64,000 nucleotides of DNA, taken from assembly GCF_042477335.2 (NCBI RefSeq), contig NC_091251.1, forward strand, positions 92,147,501-92,211,500, in the 5' to 3' direction. The position numbers were made by a program, and so were the translations under genes. Origin of the DNA: Ovis canadensis. Taxonomy: Eukaryota; Chordata; Mammalia; Artiodactyla; Bovidae. Positions 1-10,313 of this stretch are shown in pieces (position 1 is the stretch's first letter; every line of letters starts with the position of its first letter). A model generated the notes under the pieces. That model was not told the origin of the DNA. It was given only the letters and a program-made list of their open reading frames with translations, and made no database searches.

Positions 1-1424
1 ATCTGCTATGCTCCATCAGATGAGGTCGGTGGACAGTTTAATTACACACACACACAGAGATACATCATAGATGTATATGTATGTATATTCTAGAATCCCA
101 GTGTTAAAGCTGGAAGTAATGAGCTTCAGAGGCCATATATTAAAACCTTTTTTGTAGTTCAGGAAACGGAGTAAGGTGGCTTGGCCCAAGTGCACAGAGC
201 TACTCAGTGGTGGCATCTTAACTAGTACCAAGTCCTGAGACCTGGTTCAACCAGGTCTCCGTGGTTCAACCCAGCTTCTCTCTTGGCAAAGTCTAACATC
301 TGGATAACCCAGGAATGACTCACGAAAGGGGAGAGATGGAGACAAATGGATTTTATGATTCTGCATCTACCGTTTCATTGGCTAACGAGCATTTTTCACT
401 GTCAATTTTGTGGCAGGCAAAAAAAAAAAAAAAAAAGACCGAGCCCTGTAGCCAAACCCTTTTCCTGGACTGCTTTTTTTGTGTGTTCTTGTGCGTCCTT
501 TTAAACGCTATCCTCTAGCCACGACAACCATTGCTAATCCATGATTCTGCCAGGCCCTGGTTCACCCCGTGCCTTCAAGTATGCTGTTTCTTCTCGAATG
601 TTCTTCATCGCAAACCCCCCTCACCAAGATGAGTCTCTATTTCTTCTTCTTCCAAGATGTTACCCACCTATTCCATTTCCGGGAAGTCTTCTGCAATTCC
701 TGCAGGCTGAAACAGAGTTTCTTTCCACCGTGTGCTGTGGTGCCCCGTCTATCCCACCTTTTGGCCACTCACGGCGCAGAATTGTACTTCTCATTCCCAC
801 CTTGATGTCTCACATGCAGCAAAGCCTTCTTCCCATCCCGTAACTTTTGGAAAGGGTGACAGTACATGCAAGGTGGTGGCCACCCCCGTCTCCTCCCCTG
901 AGCTGTAGACCAGGACTGGACGCCTGACACAAAGTAACCAGGCCGCAGGCACTCCTGCCATCTCGACAGAGCCTTCTACGAGGACTCTGCCTTTGGGGGA
1001 TGGCCCCTTTTGAGGAAAAATTGGCCCCATTTCCTCCATTGAGAATGTGCATTCAGAGTTTAAAAGAGATGTTCCAGGTTGCTGTAGGGAACAGAGTTGT
1101 GAGGTCACGGCAGTATGTCAAGGCCATGCCAGACCACAAACAAGACGAGCAAAGCAAGAGCACGTCGGGAGAGGGAGGTGGAGGATAGGCCTGCAAGGGA
1201 GAAGGAGCAAGGATGGGGGACATGCTGTGAGTTGGGGGACACGGAACGTGGCCTCAGTTCCTGAGGGCTTTCAGGTCCCTGTGCTGTGTTTCTGCCTTGG
1301 GTTCCCCAAGAGGCCCCCACTAAGGCTTCGAAGTAGAGCCCCTCTTCATTTCCTGAATGACTTTAATGGGTTTCTGCTTCTTGTAACCCAAAGAGCCTTG
1401 GTTAAAGCAGCTCTGCCTCCCACT

Positions 1425-1550
1425 CTGGACCGTGAGTTTCTTGAGGTCAGAAACTCTATCTTCCTCTTCACTGTAGCACCAGAACATATCTCAAGGCACA
1501 CATGGTATTCAGAATCACTTGTTGAAAGAATCATGAGTACATGAATGAAT
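1425..1550 (+). repeat. L2-like LINE 3' end
   Basis: The segment has the typical L2 3' end order: a 'gtgagtttcttgaggtcagaaac'-type block, then text resembling 'cactgtagcaccagaac', then a terminal run resembling 'ttgttgaaagaatcatgag' and 'gaatgaatgg'. It is diverged and short. It lies antisense in the presumed 3' UTR of SLC8A3. Confidence 0.5.
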
Positions 1551-1934
1551 GGATGTGCCCATTGGTAATAAACACAGGATGCTGTTTGTCTAGCTGGAGT
1601 CCCTGACCCAGCAGCCCTTTCTAATACCAAGAGCTCTTTCCCCTTTAATCATTATCACGGCTCTACCTCTCATGTCCTCCAGCCTCTTAAAATCCACATT
1701 TTGACAGGTGACATTTCCCTGAAGCTTTTTTTTTTTTTTTTTGCTTTAAAAAACCTAGGTTTGGCACACTGGCATCTGAAGAGATGACAGGTACAAATGG
1801 GAGATACAAATAGGAGATGACACTTTCACCTCAGTCACTGCAGCCCCAGAAGGAACCCAAGGTGGCCCCCTGGACCTTTTCCTGAAGCAACATTGGGAGA
1901 AGCAAGCTGTCTTCAGAGAGATATAAGTATAGCT

Positions 1935-1940
1935 TTTATT
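1935..1940 (-). terminator. candidate poly(A) signal AATAAA
   Basis: TTTATT on the plus strand reads AATAAA on the gene strand, about 1.68 kb after the stop codon. It sits in an A/T-rich run next to a T stretch, so it could be fortuitous. No other AATAAA on the gene strand was noticed between here and the stop. ATTAAA variants occur near 1360 and 1645. Confidence 0.25.
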
Positions 1941-2146
1941 TTTTTTTTAAACCAACCCAACATTTCCACTGGCAACTGTCAACATAGCTTATGACATGAA
2001 CACGGTTTCTTTTTCAGTTATTTGTTTTCTTAAAAAATGTGTTTAAAATTAAACAGGTGTTTTTCATTTCTTCTTTTCCCTTAAAAAATGTATTTATGTC
2101 AATGCAGAAAGCCTAAAGATCTGTGGGCAGTCTTTCAGTGATTATA

Positions 2147-2169
2147 TGTGTGTGTGTGTGTGTGTGTGT
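2147..2169. repeat. (TG)n microsatellite
   Basis: An uninterrupted TG dinucleotide run of about 11 units lies in the presumed 3' UTR or flank. It is a potentially polymorphic marker. Confidence 0.85.
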
Positions 2170-3620
2170 TTTAAAGCCAGGTCCTTTCAAAATTTGTTGG
2201 GAAAAGGTCTGTAGGGCATGGCAATCTCTCTATAAACCCAGGCTCCATGGAATTATGGCAGCTAAGATTCCTCCTACTGGGGCAAGAAATAGCCCACAGG
2301 CTGGAAAAAGAGCTTCAAGAGGTTTAAAACCAAGCAGGAATGTGGGAGAGATGAGGAATTTCAATCCCTGTCCTGTGAAAATGCTTTCAACCATGACCCG
2401 AGTCCAGGAGATGTGAAGTCCCTCATTTTCTTAGAAAGTTCTAAGCTTTTTGCAGGAAATCAAGAAATACAGTCAAAGCTCTTAGTCTGGTGCATTAGGA
2501 AGTGAGGGAGTGGTGAAGCTGACATCTCTCAGAATCAGATATTTTCAATATAATCTTTTCCTGACAGATCCCACTAGGTGGACATCGCTTCTCTCCTGCC
2601 TCAGATACAAAGCCAGAGATGTTCTAGAAGGCATATAGCCCTTCTGCCTTCCTAGCTGCCCTCTGTCATCATATTCTATTTCTATTTTCGTTCCCTGTCT
2701 ACAACTTGGTGGGTCTTGCTGCAGAGGGATAAACATCCAGACACTGATACAACGAGACAGACAGAATCTGAAAGGACTTCTTGTTGTAAACTGGATCTTG
2801 ACAGAAGCTTGAGATAAAGCTGTTCCTGCTCCAGCCACAGTCCCCATTCTTACTGCCCTCGCGGGTGTGCGAACTTACCACCACCCAGACACCACAGTCC
2901 ATTCAAGAATGCAGAGGATAAAAGGAGAAAGGGAACAGGAACTCGCTGGAACAGGAGACAGCTGTTACCCAGGGGAGAGTAGGGGAAAGGGTATGTCTGA
3001 AAGTTCAGGCCTCTGCCCGTCGGCTCAGACCTTGAGCTCCTTCGCAGCACCGTCATCACTAACCTCAGAAAAGACAAGGTGGACAAACAAATGATGAGCA
3101 AAACCTGGTGGGAAAACAAAAGCAACCACGATACTGACGACAATGAAGAGACCCCCGAGCCAGCCATGGGGACAGGGCTCATTTCCATGCCTCGCGGGCG
3201 GAGTGAGAGGATGGGATGTGTCAAATTGGACAGACAGGAGAAACCCTGTCCCCCCACAAGGAAAGTTAGAAAGCAAAGGAATAGTCAGAAGAAATGTGGA
3301 CGAGAAGGTGGAGAGAGGGTCTGACTTTGCTATGGGTCAGGGACACGGCGGGGAGATGGGTTGGAGGTGGATCTGTTGCTGTCATTGGTGTGGACTGAAT
3401 TAAATATTTTGCCAAGTGGGTGTTTCCTCTGTTCCACTGGACGGATGGACTCTGCCCTTTCAGTTCACTGCCGGGGCCCAGTCCAGTGATGCTCCAGCGG
3501 CTTGGGTCCTGAGGCTACCTCTCCGGGGTGTGGCTCGTCCCCCAGAGGTCACGGGTGGGGACGCACCCTTCTCTGGGGAGAAGTTGCAGGCCTGCCCAGC
3601 CGGAGGCCTCGTTCTGTGAC

Positions 3621-3997
3621 TCAGAACCCCTTGATGTAGCAGTAGGCCTCCAGCGTGGCAAAGAGTATGTAGAGAAGCCACAGGCTCACAAAGAGCCAAG
3701 TCGTGGCCAGCTTGCAGCCACGAGGGCCGCCCAGCTCCCCGCCCAGGTGGGGCCGCCGGCGGTACAAGAGCACGCTGATGCACACGAACGCGAAGATGGT
3801 GAAGAGGGTGACGGAGAAGGCCAGCGTGCCGGCCGACACGTGGAACTCCTGTCCCTGCAGGGCCCAGTAGATGGCGGCCACGGACCAGGCCAGGCCAATG
3901 CCCAGGAAGACATTGACGGCGTTGCTGCCCGTGACGTTGCCGATGGAGGCGTCTGCGTACACGTCCTGGATGGCAGCCGCTTTGCTGGCAAACGTAT
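3621..3997 (-). CDS. SLC8A3: SLC8A3 last coding exon (alpha-2 repeat and C-terminus)
   Basis: This 377-nt exon follows a good acceptor (tctttccag, with AG at 3999-3998). It starts ATACGTTTGCC, completing an Asp codon begun in the previous exon, so the junction reads SVP-D-TFASKAAA. It contains the core of the alpha-2 repeat (DASIGNVTGSNAVNVFLGIG), the ion-transport motif shared by all NCX proteins, followed by hydrophobic helices (LAFSVTLFTIFAFVCISVLL and TTWLFVSLWLLYILF). The loop between them holds YRRRPHLGGELGGPRGCK. The protein ends LEAYCYIKGF followed by TGA (3623-3621). These helices belong to the C-terminal membrane cluster and act in the plasma membrane. No disruption is seen. Confidence 0.97.
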
Positions 3998-5494
3998 CTG
4001 GAAAGAGGCAGAGACAGTGAGAGCCGGTGGGGAGGCTGAGATGCGGAGGGCCTTCCATGGAGAGGCCGAAAGGCAGCCGGGGCCAGCAGGCTGAGCCTTG
4101 GGAGTGAGAGGCAGGGGCCTGGGGGCTACTCCCTGGTCCACTGTTAATAAGCTGTGTGGCCTTGGGCTGGTCACCTTACTTCTCCGGGCTTTCTGTTCCT
4201 AATCTGCCTGAGCCTGAAAGGTTTTCAAGGGTCCTTCTGGTCCTGATATTTACTGAGTGGCTTTTATTGTTCCCTTCTGACTACTACTTCTGTAAGGGGC
4301 AGGTGTTGCTTTCCCATAATATCTCCCAGGGAACTCTGACATCCAGAGAAGCTGTTTAGAATAAATGCCTGATTGTCCCTGTCACGTGGGACATTTACTT
4401 TCCAAACAGACTGTGATTGAGCCCGTGGGCTTAGCATTGTGCTAAGGGCTGGATTTATGGGGACAGAGGACACATGGGGAGATGCAGGGACTAATGATGG
4501 GGATATCCATGGGCTCAAGAATGACAGGGCTCAGGATTCGCAGTTAGCATACAAAGCACAGGGCCTCAAAGGCTATTGGACTTTAGATGTTGGTATGGAT
4601 TTGTAGGCACTGGAAGCTGGCTGGCCACCCTTTTATTTGACAAGTTAGGAAAAGTAAGCGTCAAGGGATCTATTCAAGGTAGGTTAGCAAGAGATTTGAC
4701 CCGAAAACCTTCCTCTGAGAGCCCTTTCCATAGCTTTACCTGACATCCAAACAGCTTCAGCCAAAGCCACAAATTAAGCTGAGTGGACCACAGCATCACC
4801 TTCAAGCCCCTAATGCTGCCAGATGTTCTCTGCACCCACCGCAAAGTCTTGGACAAGCCCCAAGCTCTCCCTGGCCCAGCCTGCCTCCTCGTTGTCAATA
4901 TTGTCCCCAAGAAGACCTCTTGCCTTTTCTTGCCTATGACCTTGCTTCTTCTTTTTTTAAACTTCTGATCCTCTGCAACTTCTTCCCACATCTGTTCCTT
5001 TTGCCCATATCTGTTCCTTCCCCTCTGATAGTTCCTTGAGGCCCCAGAGAACAGAGGTAAATCATAGGGTATCTCTCTCACAAAGCCTTCCCTCAATTAT
5101 CCATTTAATTTCCTACCACTCCATGCATTCCCATGATAGCCAAACCTTTTGCATCATTAATGTACAAATGATTCCACTGGTCTGTGCTGGGGTCTGGGGA
5201 AGTGGCTTCTCCAGAGTGTGATGCAGACTCAGTTACCATCCAGAAGGATATGCTTTCTTGGCATGAGAAGGGTTTCCAGCCAGCAGAGTCCTGTCTGATG
5301 AGATTTGGCTCAGCCTTTCCATAGGAAGGGGCTGTCTCTGTCTTCCCACCACAACTGGGAGGCCAGCTCCTGGGTAGGAATTTGGGGTTCAGACACACTG
5401 GAGACCCCATCTGAACTAAGTAAGGAACTTGGGCTAATGTAGCCCCTCTCTACCTGCTTACCCCTGCTTGCCTTCCCAGCCCAGCCGAGGTCCC

Positions 5495-5700
5495 CCTGTT
5501 CCATGCTTGCTCAGCGCCTGTACTTTTTCATCATCAAACTTATTGAGATGATTTGAATGATCATAGTTGAATGTGGTCTCCTTCACTAGATTATGAACTT
5601 CATGTAGAGAGGGAAGTGTGTCTGTCTTGTTTCCCATTACTGTCCTGGCAACCAGCACAAAACTGTATCAGGCTCAGCAAACATTTGCCTAATGAAGGAA
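5495..5700 (+). repeat. L2-like LINE 3' end
   Basis: The order 'actagattatgaacttcatg', then 'gtctgtcttgtttcccattactgt', a 'ggcaaccagcac' block and 'gcaaacatttgcctaatgaagg' matches a degenerate L2 3' end. The match is by eye only. Confidence 0.5.
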
Positions 5701-5929
5701 TAAAGGCATATCTGTTCCTTTTCATCTCTAGGTGTTTATGAGAAAAAAAAATGTGATTCATCATATGAAGGACAAGAGCCTGTGAAGCTTCCTTCACCCG
5801 TCCTGCTGGGAGACACTTGGTATTTACAGGTGTCCTAAGCAGAGGAGGCTTGTGGACCTTTCTTTTGCACATCTCCAAGCAGGCTAATCTGCAGCCAGAG
5901 GGAAATGGCCTATTCGTCTGAAGCGGAGG

Positions 5930-6120
5930 TTAAGAAAGTGGGTCACTGACTTCAGCAAGTGATTTAACCTCTCTGGGCCTCAGTTTCCTCATCTGTCAAG
6001 TGGGGATAATCACTCTTATTATTGAATAAGGTTTGGGTGAGGGTTACAGGGCTAAAACAGGTAAGCTGCTTAGCATACATACTACCTGATATATCAGAAG
6101 TGCTCAAGAAATGTTAATGA
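5930..6120 (+). repeat. MIR SINE
   Basis: The segment has the MIR core (agtgatttaacctctctggg, then cctcagtttcctcatctgt) followed by a 'ggggataatcactcttattat' block and an 'agtgctcaagaaatgttaat'-like 3' end. It is an ancient mammalian SINE. Confidence 0.75.
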
Positions 6121-6272
6121 TCATTCTTAATGGAAGCAGAAGTCCCTTGGGTTGACCTTCATGCACCTTAAGCTCAGATCTGAGATGGTAGGGAAGATAA
6201 TGGGGCAAATCGGAGGGCTCACTTGAACCAGGTAATATTCCCTCTGCTAATTGAAGCCCCCCTCACTCTCAC

Positions 6273-6548
6273 CTGGCACGGAGGTGCCGAATGCCACAAA
6301 AATAACAGCCGTGACCGAGTCCTTGAGGCCAATGGTGCAGCCGAAGTGGGAGGCCAGGTCCCCGATGATGGCGGTGAGCATGCCGATGATGAGAATGGAG
6401 ACAACGAAGCAGGCCCAGCCGTGGCAGTACTCTGTGGGGGGCACGCAGGCAAACAGCACCTTCCAGAAGACCGTGAGGAAGTGCATGACGTAGTCAAAGC
6501 AGGAAGGCAGCCTCTCCTCGCCTGACTCATCCTCATCCTCGTCCCCTG
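6273..6548 (-). CDS. SLC8A3: SLC8A3 constant exon (acidic linker, TM helices)
   Basis: This 276-nt exon, about 92 codons, encodes AGDEDEDESGEERLPSC, an acidic end of the cytosolic loop. It continues FDYVMHFLTVFWKVLFACV and PPTEYCHGWACFVVSILIIG, the first helices of the C-terminal membrane cluster, and ends DSVTAVIFVAFGTSVP, the start of alpha-2. The acceptor is tandem: the gene strand reads ccttCAGCAG|GGGAC. Exon start is therefore 6548 (giving VSA-A-GDED, as I recall for human NCX3) or 6545 (giving VSA-GDED). The donor is CAG|gtgaga at 6272-6271. The exon starts with two nt and ends with one nt of split codons, matching its neighbours. The length and helix order are as expected for the family. 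Confidence 0.96.
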
Positions 6549-7029
6549 CTGAAGGCAAGAAAAGCGGGCAGCGGGGTCAGATCCTCATTCATGAGAAAGT
6601 CAAGTCCAACCCACCTCAGGAGCATCACTGGCTGCACAGAGACGCCAGCTGTCTCCTGGGCAGCTGGTGCAGGCACCTGAAAACAGGAGGGAAAGAGAAA
6701 ACGCGTGGGGATGCCCCACTAGTCAATTTGAATGCAGGGAGAGTGAGAGAGTGGGAGAGGGAACAGAGGAGTAAGAAAGAAGAGAGAGATGGAATGTGGG
6801 AATGTGAAAAGGACAGGGCAGTGGGGGAGAGAGGGGGGAAGATGGAGAAGGCATGGTGTTGCTTAGGTGAAGAAAAGCAGGAGCTGTGAGCCCACTCTTC
6901 ACTGAACACCCACAGGGCTCCTAATTTTCCTGACATGACTACTGCAATAACCACGTGGTTCTGGTCATTATCCATCCACAGTGAGACACCTGTCATTCCA
7001 GATCATGTGGGCATTCTGGTGAGTCAGCT

Positions 7030-7990
7030 GTTGTTCAGCCACTAACTCAAGTCCAACCCCATGGACTGCAGCACGCCAGGCTTCCCTGTCCTTCACTATT
7101 TCCTGGAGTTTGCTCAACCTCATGTCCATTGAGTCAGTGATGTCATCCAAACATCTCATCCTCTGTCACCCTCTTCTTCTGCCTTCAATCTTTTCCAGCT
7201 GATGGGTCTTTTCCAATGAGTCTGCTCTTTGCATCAGGTGGCCGAAGTACTGGAGTTTCATCTTTGGTATCAGTCCTTCCGATGAATATTCAGGGTTGAT
7301 TTCCTTTAGGACTGACTGGTTGGATCTCCTTGCTGTCCAAGGGACTCTCAAGAGTCTTCTCCAACACCACAGTTCAAAAGCATCAACTCTTTAGCACTCA
7401 GTCTTCTTTATGGCCCAACACTCACATCCATATTTGACTACTTAGAAAAACCATAACTTTGACTATACAGACCTTTGTTGACAAAGCAGTGTCCCTACTT
7501 TTTAATATGCTGTCTAGGTTGGTCATAGCTTTCCTTCCAAGAAGCAAGTGTCTTTTAGTTTCATGGCTGCAGTTGCCATCTGCAGTGATTTTGGAGACAA
7601 GGGAAAAAAATCTGTCACTGTTTCCACTTTTTCCCCATCTATTTGCCGTGAAGTGATGGGACCGGATGCCATGATCTTTGTTTTCTGAATGTTGAGTTTT
7701 AAGCCAGCTTTTTCAGTCTCCTCTTTCACTTTCATCAAGAGGCTCTTTAGTTCTTCTTCACTTTCTGCCATAAGGGTGGTGTCATCTGCATATCTGAGGT
7801 TATTGATATTTCTCCCAGCAATCTTGATTCCAGCTTGTGCTTCATCCAGCATTTTGCATGATGTACTCTGCATATAAATTAGATAAGCAGGGTGACAATA
7901 TACAGCTTTGACATACTCCCTTCCCAATTTTGAACCAGTCCTTGGTTCCATGTCCAGTTCTAACTTGCTTCTTGACTCACATACATGTTT
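7030..7990 (-). mobile_element. BovB (RTE) LINE fragment, 5'-truncated
   Basis: The plus strand is the reverse complement of the BovB reverse-transcriptase 3' half. On the minus strand a broken reading frame holds the RT signature LRYADDTTLMAESEEE and KVKEETEKAGLKLNIQKTK, followed downstream by the SWTA-like and [15 protein letters not shown] blocks. Frameshifts and stops separate the blocks, so it is a dead copy. BovB is abundant in ruminants after horizontal transfer, which supports the host call. Confidence 0.9.
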
Positions 7991-8443
7991 GCCATTCTCC
8001 AAATATCCCGTGGGACGGAGCTGGGCTGTTCCCGGTTTGTCCTTGCCAGGAAATTTGGGCAGAGTTGCCCACTCAGCAGTCCAGGAGGAGAGGACGTGCT
8101 GCAGCTCGGTCAAGGGCAAGCTCTGTCATGTTTCACCATGACCCGTGGAAGCAGGATTCAGGGCACTTGGGCTCCAGCTGCATCTTTGCCATGAAGAGAA
8201 TCTGGAACCTGGCATCAATCCCTTTTTGTTTCTGAACGTTGGTTCCCTCATTTGAAAAAGGAGGGCATTCGATTATGTGGCTGATAGTCTACTCATTGTC
8301 TCTTTAGGGGCAGAGTAAGGTCATAAGAGGGGGCGTCTGGAAGCAGGTGATAGAAAAGGCGGGGCAGTGAACACAGCAGTGGCCCTCTCTTCCTGTCTGT
8401 ACTTTGGCTGTTGTGCTGGGACCTCAGGGATGCGACCCAGTGG

Positions 8444-8457
8444 GTTGCTATGACAAC
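8444..8457. promoter_or_regulatory. candidate RFX X-box
   Basis: GTTGCTATGACAAC is a near-ideal imperfect palindrome matching the RFX family X-box (GTTGCYATGRCAAC type). It lies in unique intronic sequence. Binding is an inference; no ChIP or conservation evidence is available here. Confidence 0.4.
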
Positions 8458-8930
8458 AAAGCTTCACGAAAAGAGATAAGGCCCAGAATCCTGGGCAGCA
8501 CAGAAGGCCTCAGTGGTGCTGAGACGCACTGCTGCTGGGAGTGATGAGACCCCTCCCTTCCCATGCCAACCTGCGTGTAGGCCTCTGGGATGCTGGCTGT
8601 GCCATGGGTGCCCACTGAGGAAACCTGTCCCTAAGTGCCAAGGAGAGATCTGGAATCATCCAGAGCAGAGGTCTGTCAGTCAATGCAAAGTTTTTACGAA
8701 CCTCAGACCCGCACATCTATAAATCAGAATAGTCTCTCATTTTACAGAAAAGGAGGACTGCCTTAACAAGATGATGGAATGATGAAAGCCAGAATGTCTT
8801 AAGCTTCTATTTAGCACCAGACTCTGTAGCTTTCTACTCTCTTTGCTGACAAAGAAAGGTAGCAATAGTTCCTTTTTTGGGTGACAAAACTGAGACACAG
8901 GGAGGACAGCTTGTCTGAGTTCACATAGCA

Positions 8931-9143
8931 TGCGTGTGTGCTCAACTGTATCCAGCTCTTTGTGACCCCATGGACTGTAGCCCACCAGGCTCCTCTGTCC
9001 ATGAGATTTCTCATGCAGGAATACTGGAGTGGGTTGCCATTTCCTTCTCCAGGGGATCTTCCTGACCCAGGGGTTGAACCCACGTCTCTGGCGTCTCCTG
9101 CATTGGCAGGTAGATTCTTTACCACTAGCGCCACCTGGGAAGC
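8931..9143 (-). repeat. Bov-tA SINE
   Basis: Full-length-like ruminant tRNA-derived SINE in reverse orientation. It runs from a 'gtgctcaactgtatccagctctttgtgacc' type 3' segment through 'aatactggagtgggttgcc' to the tRNA-derived head 'ctagcgccacctgggaagc'. Confidence 0.9.
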
Positions 9144-9381
9144 TCTTCACACAGCAGAACCAGGGTCTGAAAGCAGAGATAGCCACGCTCCTTTAGTTAC
9201 CCCCATGTTTGTCTTCCAAAGTGACCCAGTGAAAAGACAAACATCTAGGGTAAGAGCTGGGAAGGCTGGCTGCTGAGGCCCTTCCTGAGATGAGTGAGCT
9301 GCTGACATGTCTGTGTTCCTGCTTCTCTGGAGCTTCCTGCTCCTCCCAGCAAAGCCTGTGTCCATCTCGAGACCCCCTTAC

Positions 9382-9481
9382 CTGCACTGACAGTGATGGC
9401 CTCCATGAACTGGTCCCTCCAGGAATGGGTCCCCACGACCAAGGCCAGGTTTGTCTTCCTAATCAGCTTGTCCACGGTAGT
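9382..9481 (-). CDS. SLC8A3: SLC8A3 constant exon (VDKLI segment)
   Basis: This 100-nt exon has acceptor ccctgacag (AG at 9483-9482) and donor GCAG|gtaagg (9381-9380). It is read in phase 0 as TTVDKLIRKTNLALVVGTHS, then WRDQFMEAITVSA, leaving one nt (G) for the next exon. It encodes the cytosolic stretch between the end of CBD2 and the acidic linker before the second membrane cluster. The peptide is strongly conserved across NCX1-3. The R in LIRKT is K in the paralogues I remember, a conservative change. No stop or frameshift is present. Confidence 0.96.
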
Positions 9482-10188
9482 CTGTCAGGGAGATTAAAAC
9501 TTGGAACCATGAGGTCAGAATGCTCAGAACCACTGAAGAATTTGGCACTTCGTGGGGATGAAAGATACCCTGCGCTCCAGGGGGCTCCACGTGGGCTCTG
9601 AAAGTTATGCATGAAATGGCCTCAGGGGGGCATCTTCTGGCATAGTCCTTCCACTGTCCTCTTCTTTGGTTGTGACTGCTGACATTGGATATTTAAAGCA
9701 ATACAATAGAGAATAACACTACAGTGAAAGTGAAGTCGCCCAGTCGTGTCCGACTTTTTGCGACCCCATGGACTAGTAGCCTACCAGGCTCCTCCCTCCA
9801 TGTGATTCTCCAGGCAAGAGTACTGCAGTGGGTCGCCATTTCCTTCTCCAGGGGATCTTCCCAACCCAGGGATCAGTAAACCTAGACCTGGGGGAGTGAA
9901 TTTCAGTATCTTTGTTTTAAAAATACAATTAAATAGTGATGATACTTTAGGGGTATTATAGCTCATTTGTTCCATAGGCCGTGTAATACTTCCTCACTGT
10001 TCCTAAGTTACAAATGACCAGCACTGTTTGTTCCATGTTACAAATGGGAAAACTGAGACTGGGGTGGGTAAGTGATTTGTGCAGTTTCAACTTTATGTAT
10101 TCAGTGGTGACGTTAGAACAAAACTCCAGGGCTTCTACCTCCCACCTCGTTATTTTGTTATTCAGTTACATCTCACTTATGGCCTGAC
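9482..10188 (-). other. Short SLC8A3 intron
   Basis: This 707-nt intron has donor AAG|gtcagg, which is weaker than its neighbours, and acceptor ctgacag. It holds one truncated Bov-tA (9724-9874) and an old MIR/L2-class relic around 9990-10180. Confidence 0.85.
9724..9874 (-). repeat. Bov-tA SINE, partial
   Basis: The element begins 'agtgaaagtgaagtcgccc' and runs to 'cccaacccagggatc'. The tRNA-derived head is missing, so this copy is 5'-truncated in its own orientation. Confidence 0.88.
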
Positions 10189-10313
10189 CTTGAACTCATA
10201 GGACTCCTCGATGATGACCTCTAGTTTGGGGTGTTCACCCAATATTGGCTTTCCCATTTCTGCTATCCTCTTGGCTTCTTCTTCTTCCACAGTCAGCTTC
10301 CTGTCTGTCACCT
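10189..10313 (-). CDS. SLC8A3: SLC8A3 constant exon (end of CBD2)
   Basis: This 125-nt exon has acceptor tttgttgcag (AG at 10315-10314) and donor TTCAAG|gtcagg (10188-10187). It starts with two nt (AG) that complete a split codon. It reads VTDRKLTVEEEEAKRIAEMG, then KPILGEHPKLEVIIEESYEFK. This is the last strand region of the second calcium-binding domain, with the acidic EEEEAKR helix-like segment. It is constant: all upstream choices (A or B, with or without each microexon) end with one nt and splice to it in frame, creating a Glu codon. Confidence 0.96.

Larger units (their letters stand above)
1..3620 (-). other. SLC8A3: SLC8A3 3' UTR and/or downstream flank
   Basis: This sequence follows the TGA stop of the exchanger gene on the minus strand and has no convincing coding sequence. 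The transcript end is not certain. One AATAAA hexamer on the minus strand is at 1940-1935, but it lies in an A/T run and is only a weak poly(A) candidate. Simple sequence includes a CA run at 41-58, an A run at 419-436, a T run at 1726-1742 and a TG run at 2147-2169. An old L2-like 3' end occupies about 1425-1550. How much of this is in mature mRNA cannot be decided from sequence alone. Confidence 0.55.
3998..6272 (-). other. SLC8A3 intron before the last exon
   Basis: This intron of 2,275 nt has donor CAG|gtgaga at its 5' end and acceptor tttccag at its 3' end. Old repeats are an L2-like 3' end (about 5495-5700) and a MIR (about 5930-6120). I see nothing I can name in 4000-5490 apart from unique-looking sequence. 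Confidence 0.85.
6549..9381 (-). other. SLC8A3 intron with BovB and Bov-tA insertions
   Basis: This 2,833-nt intron contains a GAGA-rich stretch (about 6730-6850), a BovB fragment (7030-7990) and a Bov-tA SINE (8931-9143). Positions 7991-8930 look unique and include a strong X-box-like palindrome at 8444-8457. Confidence 0.85.

Noticed and set aside
3528..4094. 188-codon plus-strand open frame opposite the last SLC8A3 exon
   Set aside because: It is the shadow of the real exon on the other strand. The residues show no domain, while the minus frame is a highly conserved exchanger sequence with matching splice sites.
7523..8119. 198-codon minus-strand frame taken as a gene
   Set aside because: The recognisable part is the BovB reverse transcriptase region; it is a truncated mobile element, not a host gene.
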